From the IMG/VR virus record IMGVR_UViG_3300005288_000001, positions 62,001 to 126,000 of that record: 64,000 nucleotides of DNA; one strand, written 5' to 3'. The notes beneath the pieces were generated by a model. It did no database searches, was not told the DNA's origin, and saw only the letters and a list, made by a program, of their open reading frames with translations. Shown in pieces: positions 1 through 6,427 of the stretch. The translations under genes and the position numbers were made by a program. Within the stretch, counting starts at the first letter, position 1. The number at the start of each line of letters is the position of its first letter. The DNA is from a virus.

Positions 1-116
1 GTGGCAGTAAACTCCTCAACCGAACGACCAGTGATGATCACATCCTTCGGACCTGGATAAACACCAATCAATCCTTCTTCAAGAACGATGACGCCGTCGA
101 TGTCAAAACTATTCAT
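1..116 (-). CDS. HAD-superfamily phosphatase, N-terminal fragment
   Basis: The window edge cuts this leftward gene, so only the first 38 residues are visible. They begin MNSFDIDGVI and include IITGRS about 20 residues later. FDIDGV fits HAD motif I (the DxD nucleophile) and ITGRS fits motif II (conserved Thr/Ser), so a HAD-type phosphohydrolase is likely. The substrate cannot be told from this part. The ATG overlaps the stop of the upstream gene (ATGAATAG), so the two are translationally coupled. A sugar- or inositol-phosphate substrate is tempting given the inositol phosphate synthase upstream in the same direction, but that is inference. Confidence 0.6.
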   Translation of the reverse strand, partial: MNSFDIDGVIVLEEGLIGVYPGPKDVIITGRSVEEFTA

Positions 117-402
117 TCTCAAACTCCTTCTTCAGTTGTTCGTATTGTTTGCGGCGGTATGCCTTCTGTTCGCTTTCCAGACCATACAGGCGATCGACTT
201 CAGACTTGGTCATTGGTCGCTCCCATTGCAGGCGAATGGCGGGATAACCCTTGCCATCTTCTTCGAGCCACATATGCAGACTCGCTTCGTATTCTTCGGG
301 AACCTTGGCTCCGATCATTTCACCGATGTACTTCAGGAAGTTATCGGGACGCATGGCGCCGGGGATACGAATCCAATCACCTTGTTGGATAGTGTTTGTC
401 AT
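109..402 (-). CDS. hypothetical protein, 97 aa
   Basis: Unrecognised soluble protein starting MTNTIQQGDWIRIPG, with a charged C-terminus (RRKQYEQLKKEFENE). The frame is open further upstream, but I chose the ATG at 402 because it overlaps the stop of the lipoprotein gene as ATGA, the usual coupling in this genome. Its own stop overlaps the start of the HAD gene. No domain is apparent, and its role is unknown. Confidence 0.6.
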   Translation of the reverse strand: MTNTIQQGDWIRIPGAMRPDNFLKYIGEMIGAKVPEEYEASLHMWLEEDGKGYPAIRLQWERPMTKSEVDRLYGLESEQKAYRRKQYEQLKKEFENE

Positions 403-644
403 TGTGCTCTGCACTCCATAGGAATATTCTTGGTTAAACGGATTGATTGTCGATAGGAAACTGTCGCGCAAGAGTCAACTACCTCGTCCCAATCGTTGTA
501 TTTGGTGGCCTGAGGACCCACTGGGAGACCCTTCATGCAAGCATTGAACAGTTCTGCTCTAATGCATTGATTCGGAGAATTGTCTGGCGGACCCTCGCAA
601 CCAACGAGAAAAGCAGCGGTAAGAATAATCAAAAGTTTCTTCAT
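399..644 (-). CDS. small phage lipoprotein, 81 aa
   Basis: The N-terminus MKKLLIILTAAFLVGC is a classic lipoprotein signal: positive residues, a hydrophobic stretch and a lipobox (LVGC) with the lipidated cysteine at residue 16. The mature part is about 65 residues with three further cysteines (in QCIR, NACM and ECRAQ) and one near DSCATVS. It should be exported and anchored in a Gram-negative membrane. Phage lipoproteins of this size are often expressed to block receptors or exclude superinfecting phage, but nothing here proves that role. The start lies directly after the terminator hairpin of the upstream gene. Confidence 0.7.
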   Translation of the reverse strand: MKKLLIILTAAFLVGCEGPPDNSPNQCIRAELFNACMKGLPVGPQATKYNDWDEVVDSCATVSYRQSIRLTKNIPMECRAQ

Positions 645-647
645 AGT

Positions 648-668
648 AAAAAGCCACCCGAAGGTGGC
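648..668 (-). terminator. intrinsic terminator with UUCG loop
   Basis: Read leftward, GCCACC-TTCG-GGTGGC forms a perfect 6-bp stem with a stable UUCG tetraloop, followed by TTTTT. It lies 8 bases after the inositol phosphate synthase stop and just before the lipoprotein start, so it should end or attenuate transcription between the two genes. Confidence 0.85.
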
Positions 669-675
669 GTAGAGT

Positions 676-1971
676 TTATTCGTAGTCGTTCTTAACGTCT
701 TGGAAGGTGTACTTCAGATCAGCGGCCTTCGGAGCGTTTTCCTTCAGCTGTGCCTTGGTCAGATCAGTCAGGACTCGGCGGGACAGAGCATCGCATTCCC
801 ACTTGGCGTCTTCGGTTTTCATCTGAAGAGGCGGGGTCTTTTGGGTCCAGGCTGAAGCTCCGCGGATAAAGCCCACGATACCCATCTCCGAGGCAACTTT
901 GCAGAAACGAATCGCGCTGACCACGACCGAGCCGCTGTTAGGCGAATCTTGGACTGACAGACGGGCCGACATTTCGTAACGTGCACCACCGAACCCATAG
1001 GCAACAATATCAAAATTGGCGATCTTGTTATCCGACCCGACATACTGACCACCCGGTTTTTGTTGGACCGTGAGAGACGGTCCAGCGTAAAGGGTAGTGC
1101 CCGCGACGCTTTCGCCTCGGACCGTGCTTTGGCCTTTGAGAACATTTTCTTTGCTGATGTGCTTCGAGTGGAGACGTTCCTGCTTGGCCATATTCAGGAA
1201 GTCAGTATTGGCAGTACGACCGGTTCGGATATGTTCCTGACCTTGGGTCGAACCAGCGGCCATGTTCATTTGAATATGCTGGGTAACGTACAGGCCACTG
1301 TCCATCATCGCTCCTTGCAGAACTTCGGACATACGGCTGGCACCCCAACCCGAACGCATATCGGAACCGATGATTGTCAGACCCTTATCGATGAACTTCT
1401 GTTCAACTTCGCGGGCCTTCTCGATACCAATCATGGTGGGGATGCAATTCACGAAGTGGCAACCAGCGTTCAGGGCAGCTTGAACGTAGAACTCGGTAGC
1501 TTCTTCGGAACCGACTGGCAGGTAGTTGATGACGACGTCGACGCGAGCTTGCTTCAGCAGATGCGTTGCAGCTTCCAGATCGATGTGTTGCGGCAAGGTA
1601 TCCGGACGAACACGGAAAGAAACTTCACCAGGATAGTCCAGCATGTGGGGAGCCACGCCGTCAAGAACAGGGCCTGGCCATACCTTAGCACCAGGTTCGA
1701 TACAGAGTTCGTTAACGTATCCCACATGATCCATAGCACAGTTCGGAGCAGCTCGAATAGCTTCACGAAGTGGCTTGTTAATCTTGCGGGAATCAACGTC
1801 AAACCCAATCACGAACTCGATGTCGTTGACGGTGTATCCGCCGATGTCTTCATACATCAGACCGACTTTGTCTTGGGGATTTTCGATGTAGTATTGGATG
1901 CCTTCTACGAGAGACTTCGCACAGTTACCAACACCAACGATTGCTACGCGGATGCGTTCTTTATTTGACAT
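676..1971 (-). CDS. ino1: inositol-3-phosphate synthase (myo-inositol-1-phosphate synthase)
   Basis: This enzyme makes 1L-myo-inositol 1-phosphate from glucose 6-phosphate in an NAD-dependent reaction. The N-terminal Rossmann signature GVGNCAKSLVEG (about residues 13-24) is that of the bacterial/archaeal type. Further conserved stretches are GSDMRSGWGASRMSEVL, MNMAAGSTQGQEH and VQDSPNSGSVVVSAIRF. The 431-residue length is on the long side for the bacterial class but shows no break. I chose MSNKER (ATG at 1971) because AAGGA lies at the right distance; an in-frame ATG 15 bases upstream has a weaker context. The gene sits alone between two hairpins, next to the base-modification cassette. It is an unusual enzyme for a phage and may feed a sugar-like group to DNA or alter host metabolism. 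Confidence 0.93.
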   Translation of the reverse strand: MSNKERIRVAIVGVGNCAKSLVEGIQYYIENPQDKVGLMYEDIGGYTVNDIEFVIGFDVDSRKINKPLREAIRAAPNCAMDHVGYVNELCIEPGAKVWPGPVLDGVAPHMLDYPGEVSFRVRPDTLPQHIDLEAATHLLKQARVDVVINYLPVGSEEATEFYVQAALNAGCHFVNCIPTMIGIEKAREVEQKFIDKGLTIIGSDMRSGWGASRMSEVLQGAMMDSGLYVTQHIQMNMAAGSTQGQEHIRTGRTANTDFLNMAKQERLHSKHISKENVLKGQSTVRGESVAGTTLYAGPSLTVQQKPGGQYVGSDNKIANFDIVAYGFGGARYEMSARLSVQDSPNSGSVVVSAIRFCKVASEMGIVGFIRGASAWTQKTPPLQMKTEDAKWECDALSRRVLTDLTKAQLKENAPKAADLKYTFQDVKNDYE

Positions 1972-2068
1972 GATTTCCTTTTTCATATGTCAGTTGTTTC
2001 CCAGTTTTGGTGAGACTGGAGGCAGAAGTTCTTGACGGAGGGGACCGTGTAGCTGCCTTACTAACTCA

Positions 2069-2097
2069 ATTATACGCCGGAGTTACCCGGCGCACAA
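2069..2097 (-). promoter_or_regulatory. candidate promoter overlapping a GC-rich hairpin
   Basis: Leftward, TATAAT (2069-2074) sits 17 bases from TTGTGC (2092-2097). The spacer is itself a perfect hairpin (CGCCGG/CCGGCG, 2075-2092). The hairpin could end the upstream operon, and the TATAAT could start the inositol phosphate synthase transcript. The -35 match is poor (3 of 6), so this is tentative. Confidence 0.4.
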
Positions 2098-2114
2098 GTT
2101 TATTTAGGGAAATT

Positions 2115-2396
2115 TTACTTTGGTCTAGCTAACCAATCAACTAAAACAGTCAAACCACCAGGGCGCCAAGTAAGAGAAATTTCTTTGAGACCCTTCTCTA
2201 CCAGTCGGCAGGTCAGCATATAATCGAAAACGTGTTTGGCTTCGTTATATGCAGCCTCGGTGTAATATCCACTGACGTCTTCAAAACTGCCAAGCAAGAC
2301 ACCATCTCTGGTGACGTACTTGACTGTATTAGAAGAAGTCTTCGAGGCTACCGCCTTTGCCGTACTTTTCGATTTTGTCTTTGATGATCGACTCAT
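2115..2396 (-). CDS. hypothetical protein, 93 aa
   Basis: Small protein with a Lys/Ser-rich start (MSRSSKTKSKSTAKAV) followed by a compact region ending LTVLVDWLARPK. I chose the ATG at 2396 because AAGGA precedes it by five bases (GAAGGAAAATATG); an earlier in-frame start lacks such a site. It overlaps the end of the 377-residue gene upstream by 68 bases in another frame. It is the last gene of the cassette before the hairpin at 2075-2092. Function unknown. Confidence 0.6.
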   Translation of the reverse strand: MSRSSKTKSKSTAKAVASKTSSNTVKYVTRDGVLLGSFEDVSGYYTEAAYNEAKHVFDYMLTCRLVEKGLKEISLTWRPGGLTVLVDWLARPK

Positions 2397-3462
2397 ATTT
2401 TCCTTCAGGATCAAATAACCACTCCGGGTTAATCCCCAGCACTTCATACATGTTTGGCATGTCTTTGTACTGCTCATGCATATTGATTGGACTACCCGTT
2501 GCTTCGAACAATTTCATCAGGGCTTTTGACTCTCGCTTCCACTGAATAGTTGGATATATTTTATCATTGACCGTGTCCCGAAAGCCGTCGAAATTGATTT
2601 CAGGCCACTTTGCTTTGAATTCCAAGTAGCGGTTAACGGCATCGCCCGTATTCTGACCAGGATAATCTCGCCCGACGAAGAGCTTTTTACACTGACAGAG
2701 GTGGGTTTCGAGAGTGAAGTATGATAGATAATGATCGCTAATTCTATCGCGTGCCTTGGCCATGAGCTCTTTCTCCCACTTTGCAGCGCGCTCGCGGTCT
2801 TGCGGAGTTGGTTTGTGATTCGCGTAATGCTCGCCGACGGTGTACTGTTCTGCATTGTTGAGGAAGTGAAGACCGTTCCACACCGAAGTGTTGGCGGGAT
2901 CGTTGATGAACATTGTGTCGGGACGAATTGGCAGATCGCAAGTTTCCGCAAGAGCTTGGCTAAACAACCAACCAGTCATACGCCCAAACTTATGGAGCTT
3001 CTGAATCTCTTCGTTTACGTTGTGGTAAGATTGAGTTTCGGAATCGACCAAGCACGACTCAAACGCATCTTTAATTGACCCTTTACCTCTACGATCCACA
3101 AATTCCTGTAAGGATTGGACCATCTTGACGATATGTCCTTTGTTATATCGAGTGTCCGTAGCGAACTTTTGTCTGGGCATGGTTTCACGATTCCATTCAT
3201 CCAGAAGCTTGAAGTCCAGTTTGTCATAATCGGGGAAGGTTTGGTAGAAAATCCAAGCCATAGAACTCTGATACGTCATACCGAACAGGTAAGCGAACCA
3301 AAACTTCTGGTCTTCAGTCATAGGAGCGCCAGTAACACTGTGCGCTGTATCACGGTAGCCATTATTCCACAAATAATGATCAATGCCACCTCCCTTCAAC
3401 CGCCAGTCCAGCCAGCGGAAGAAGAGTTCATCACGGTTTTCGTTTAATCGCCAGTCTTTCAA
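2329..3462 (-). CDS. unidentified 377-aa protein with clamp-binding-type tail; candidate DNA base-modification enzyme
   Basis: Mostly helical-looking, rich in Trp and other aromatics, with conserved-looking blocks ELFFRWLDWRL, KFWFAYLFGMTYQSS and a Cys pair in HLCQCKKLFVGRDYPG. I cannot name the family from the sequence. It starts within the stop of the glycosyltransferase gene (ATGA overlap) and ends GGSLEDFF, the tail also found on the glycosyltransferase, the dioxygenase and DNA polymerase. The context points to a third activity in base modification. The predicted amino acid:DNA transferase (AADT/ADDT) families reported near phage TET enzymes are one candidate, based on a loose resemblance only. 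Confidence 0.75.
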   Translation of the reverse strand: MKDWRLNENRDELFFRWLDWRLKGGGIDHYLWNNGYRDTAHSVTGAPMTEDQKFWFAYLFGMTYQSSMAWIFYQTFPDYDKLDFKLLDEWNRETMPRQKFATDTRYNKGHIVKMVQSLQEFVDRRGKGSIKDAFESCLVDSETQSYHNVNEEIQKLHKFGRMTGWLFSQALAETCDLPIRPDTMFINDPANTSVWNGLHFLNNAEQYTVGEHYANHKPTPQDRERAAKWEKELMAKARDRISDHYLSYFTLETHLCQCKKLFVGRDYPGQNTGDAVNRYLEFKAKWPEINFDGFRDTVNDKIYPTIQWKRESKALMKLFEATGSPINMHEQYKDMPNMYEVLGINPEWLFDPEGKYESIIKDKIEKYGKGGSLEDFF

Positions 3463-4340
3463 AAGAAGTCCTCAAGAGTATTCGCACTGTCATCCGGTTT
3501 ATCCTGCATAAACCCAGACCAGCGGAGCTCTTTACTTAGGGGAAATTGCTTACGGAGCTCACGGATGTTTTTCAGGCGCAAGCTGTAGAAGTTCATTGAT
3601 TCGATAAAGACGGGATCTTGTTGGTAATAATCGCGAACGTAGGGCTCCTGCAAAGCTCGATAACAAGCATCCTTAGTTGCAGTTGCTCGTTCGTCGGTTC
3701 CTCGATCTCCTGAAGATTGCATACCTCCTCGGTTAGTGCCAACAGCTGTTGTGGCAACAAGCCAGTTGATAGAACCAACTCCGCCGTGGTTATGAAGAGC
3801 TCGAGCAGTTCTGATGTTATCGTCTTCATGGGACTGTTCTGTTCTAAGGGCTGACTTGTCATTGACGGCTCCCCACCAGGCGCCACCGATTTTGCGGAGC
3901 TTGAATTCAGCAAAGGGTTTCCCTTGCTTGAACATGAGATTTGGGGTGAAATCAAATCCAAAAGGCGTGGATCCAAAACATCCAAACGCGTATCCAAAAA
4001 GTCTTCCCAGAGCGACTTCATTGTCACGGCTGTCCTTATCCATAATGTCTTTGTACATCTTCACGGCAGAAATGTCATCGTCCATGAAGATAATCTTTTC
4101 CCCATCTGGGAAGTAATCGATCAGACCGTTGGTGGCGTTGTGGCCACCCTTCGGTACGATGATCATATCCAGCATAGGAACAGCTGGCAACTCAGCCTTG
4201 TATAGAGGATACTCGTCCTTCGTAACAGCCAGCACAAGCTGACGACCAAGGTCCAAGTCTGTCTGAGCGCTCAGGGTGCTGAGTGTTTTCTTCCAGATGT
4301 CTTTATGACGGCCATATGACCGTACAGCGATCTTAATCAT
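3459..4340 (-). CDS. GT-A glycosyltransferase, probable TET-associated DNA glycosyltransferase
   Basis: The 293-residue protein has the GT-A layout: an N-terminal nucleotide-binding half with KIIFMDDDIS, where D87-D89 serve as the metal-binding DxD motif, and a downstream HEDDNIR (E172-D174) like the catalytic Glu/Asp of family-2 enzymes. TET/JBP-associated glycosyltransferases transfer sugars to hydroxymethylated bases in phage DNA. Five genes separate this one from the dioxygenase in the same operon. The protein ends ANTLEDFF, a probable sliding-clamp-binding tail. The sugar donor is unknown. Confidence 0.8.
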   Translation of the reverse strand: MIKIAVRSYGRHKDIWKKTLSTLSAQTDLDLGRQLVLAVTKDEYPLYKAELPAVPMLDMIIVPKGGHNATNGLIDYFPDGEKIIFMDDDISAVKMYKDIMDKDSRDNEVALGRLFGYAFGCFGSTPFGFDFTPNLMFKQGKPFAEFKLRKIGGAWWGAVNDKSALRTEQSHEDDNIRTARALHNHGGVGSINWLVATTAVGTNRGGMQSSGDRGTDERATATKDACYRALQEPYVRDYYQQDPVFIESMNFYSLRLKNIRELRKQFPLSKELRWSGFMQDKPDDSANTLEDFF

Positions 4341-4486
4341 TCGTGGTACACCCGCATTCCGGTAGACAAGGTTTGCTCAAGAGCCATACCTTCTGTCATC
4401 TTCTTCAGTGTCTCTTTGTCCTTAGCCATCAGGGCTTCTAAATCACCATTCTTTCTGCGGACCATGAAGAATATTTTCTTAATCAT
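4337..4486 (-). CDS. hypothetical protein, 49 aa
   Basis: Short basic protein beginning MIKKIFFMVRRKNGDLEA. Both ends overlap neighbours: the ATG lies inside the end of the previous gene, and its TGA overlaps the glycosyltransferase ATG (ATGA). This chain of coupled starts is good evidence that it is translated even though it is small. Function unknown. Confidence 0.6.
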   Translation of the reverse strand: MIKKIFFMVRRKNGDLEALMAKDKETLKKMTEGMALEQTLSTGMRVYHE

Positions 4487-4688
4487 AGATTGTCCAATCT
4501 TTCACTTTTAGCTTCCTATCGCCAATCTGTTTATAGGTTCCGGCTTCGATACGATCCAGAGTTTCAACGATCTCTTTGGCCACCTTCGGGTTCCAACCAA
4601 TGCCAGGGATATGGCAGCTGCAAAAGGATCCATCGTGGCGGGGATCAAGTCTCTGGCAAATTCGGCAAGGCCCATCAAACATGCTCAT
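4479..4688 (-). CDS. small Cys-rich protein, 69 aa
   Basis: The N-terminal part carries CRIC and, 12 residues later, CSCH, a C-x2-C...C-x-C-H set that could hold a metal ion. The rest is a short helical tail (VAKEIVETLDRIEAG). GGAG lies 7 bases before the ATG at 4688. It overlaps the upstream DUF551-like gene by 14 bases. Unrecognised; part of the dioxygenase-glycosyltransferase operon. Confidence 0.65.
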   Translation of the reverse strand: MSMFDGPCRICQRLDPRHDGSFCSCHIPGIGWNPKVAKEIVETLDRIEAGTYKQIGDRKLKVKDWTIYD

Positions 4689-4884
4689 CTGGTATCTCCA
4701 TTAGTGGCATCCAATGCGTTGGATTTCGTTCAGGGTGGTCTGTGACATGGATTGTCACACCTGAAGATGTGACCCAGTTGGTGATAAAATATCCCGCCAT
4801 CCATGGACGCTTATCACCAGGCCACACCACGATACATTGTTGGCCCTGCTGTGGCTTTTCGTCCTCAAACTTGTACCACTTCAT
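4675..4884 (-). CDS. DUF551-like protein, 69 aa
   Basis: The order MKWYKFEDEKPQQGQ, then CIVVWPGDKRPW, then THWMPLMEIP matches the layout of DUF551 proteins, small phage and prophage proteins of unknown role with a terminal HWMPL motif. I chose the ATG at 4884 because it overlaps the previous stop as ATGA; an in-frame ATG at 4908 lies inside that gene. Member of the modification operon. Confidence 0.7.
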   Translation of the reverse strand: MKWYKFEDEKPQQGQQCIVVWPGDKRPWMAGYFITNWVTSSGVTIHVTDHPERNPTHWMPLMEIPDEHV

Positions 4885-5078
4885 TGCTTCGTGTAGGAAT
4901 ATGTCCAAGTTCCCATTTTTGTTTGAGGATTGAACGTTGCTCGATAGACCATCGAGATGATGGGATTACCCACAGTCATGGAGACACCTTGTGTACCACA
5001 GAATTCCTCAGTGGGTTCTGGCAAGGCGCCAACATAGTCAGGTGTAAATCCCTTTCGGGAGATTGGAGTATGTATCAA
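4881..5078 (-). CDS. hypothetical protein, 65 aa
   Basis: Small protein beginning MIHTPISRKGFTPDYVG and ending in an aromatic stretch (MGTWTYSYTKQ). Its ATG overlaps the stop of the dioxygenase gene (ATGA), and its stop overlaps the next start in the same way. No known domain. It lies directly downstream of the dioxygenase and so is probably made with it. Confidence 0.6.
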   Translation of the reverse strand: MIHTPISRKGFTPDYVGALPEPTEEFCGTQGVSMTVGNPIISMVYRATFNPQTKMGTWTYSYTKQ

Positions 5079-6409
5079 AAGAAATCCTCAAGTGATGCAC
5101 CCTTCTCGGCGTTCGGGTGGTGTTTCAGTAGTTCTTCCCGGCCCACGCGTTTCTCGCAATACTCAAACCACTCCTCCGAGTCCCACATACCTGGAGCGAT
5201 TCCGTTCCACTTGTAGCGTTGAAGCGGATGGCTAGGATCAAGGCGTCGACCCTCGACGAAATCTTCACGCGCTTTCTCATATTCGTAGCTGCCCAGCTCC
5301 AGCATGCCCTCTCGTAAGTAAACAACAAGACTTACTCTCTCGGAGTCTGGACTACCGAGAACAATTGGCGTGTTCCCATGAATAATGTCGTGGTTATTGA
5401 CGAGTAGTAGGTCCCCAGGCCGTACATTGACGGCCACTCGATACTCTGGGAATACGAGGTAGCCTCCGGTGTAATTTCCATCATTGGAGAGGACGAGGAG
5501 GTTAGACATACCTTCTGTATAATCGCCCGCGTCCCGATGGGCAGCCGTCCGAAACGTTGAGTTGACCGTAATCGTCGTGAATGGAGTACCCGGGATAACG
5601 AACGCTGGATCAATACTATCGGAAGCAGCTTTTTGGTTTGCGTATCGAGCCGGTAGCAAATCTCGGAACCCTTCGGCGAGACGCTGTAGAAATGGATATG
5701 CTTTGATGAAGTCTTCATAATGATCTCGTGTGTATCCAGTTGCACGGCCGAACGGGATGCGGGGATAGCGATCAAACCATCCAGCGATACCCGAACGAAC
5801 CTTGTTGCCATAGGTCGAAGTGGAGATGTAACCTGCTACTTCCTGAACTTTCTTATGGCGCTCAGGCTTCGCAAGAGGAATAAGGGAATCAACCCAACGC
5901 TCAAAATCGAAAGAAGGATCAAAACGAGCATAAACCCAAACAGTGTGCTTACCATTCCCGGTGACGACTTCTCGGCTTTCTTTCGTTGGGTAGCGCGCGC
6001 GAATTTTGTCAATTATTTCTTCCTCGACCAAAGCGGACGTAACCGAGTCTTCATCAATGGCTTCCAACATATCGTGTTGGTAATTTGTGACAAAGGCCCG
6101 AGCAACACGACCTTCTTCTGTTGTATGGCCTTCAAGGATCCCAGATGCCAGACCGCGATTTTCTGTTTCACGCGCCGCAGCACGTAAGCCTTCATATGCG
6201 GCTTGTTGGTCTTCCGTACGGAAATAATTTTTACGAAACTTGAACGCAATGCGTTTTTCGTCAAGGGGCGAACCCCCGACCGATTGGTCCGGTATGTAAC
6301 AGTCAGTGTCTTCATTGACTAGAATGTCGTAATGTGAATCGTCGATGAATCGGCCGATGGTGTTTTCGGCTTCTTCGTATCGTTGGGGAGCTACTAGAAT
6401 TTTTGTCAT
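5075..6409 (-). CDS. TET/JBP-family 2-oxoglutarate/Fe(II) dioxygenase
   Basis: The C-terminal half contains the double-stranded beta-helix signature of TET/JBP nucleic-acid oxygenases: HRD (H291, D293) in TAAHRDAGDY, distal H344 in DIIHGNTPI, and R358 in ERVSLVVYLR for 2-oxoglutarate. GGYLVFPEY and RPGDLLLVNNHD are typical of the family. Such enzymes hydroxylate the methyl group of 5-methylcytosine or thymine in DNA. The first 200 residues are charged and not recognised. The protein is 444 residues and ends GASLEDFF, the tail shared with DNA polymerase. No clear ribosome site precedes the ATG. It heads an operon that includes a glycosyltransferase, which would cap the hydroxyl group. Confidence 0.88.
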   Translation of the reverse strand: MTKILVAPQRYEEAENTIGRFIDDSHYDILVNEDTDCYIPDQSVGGSPLDEKRIAFKFRKNYFRTEDQQAAYEGLRAAARETENRGLASGILEGHTTEEGRVARAFVTNYQHDMLEAIDEDSVTSALVEEEIIDKIRARYPTKESREVVTGNGKHTVWVYARFDPSFDFERWVDSLIPLAKPERHKKVQEVAGYISTSTYGNKVRSGIAGWFDRYPRIPFGRATGYTRDHYEDFIKAYPFLQRLAEGFRDLLPARYANQKAASDSIDPAFVIPGTPFTTITVNSTFRTAAHRDAGDYTEGMSNLLVLSNDGNYTGGYLVFPEYRVAVNVRPGDLLLVNNHDIIHGNTPIVLGSPDSERVSLVVYLREGMLELGSYEYEKAREDFVEGRRLDPSHPLQRYKWNGIAPGMWDSEEWFEYCEKRVGREELLKHHPNAEKGASLEDFF

Positions 6410-6427
6410 CAGTTATATAGATTGCTT

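Noticed and set aside
1060-1968. Long plus-strand open frame (302 codons)
   Set aside because: It lies wholly opposite the inositol phosphate synthase gene, whose motifs are unmistakable; the product has no recognisable pattern. A shadow frame.
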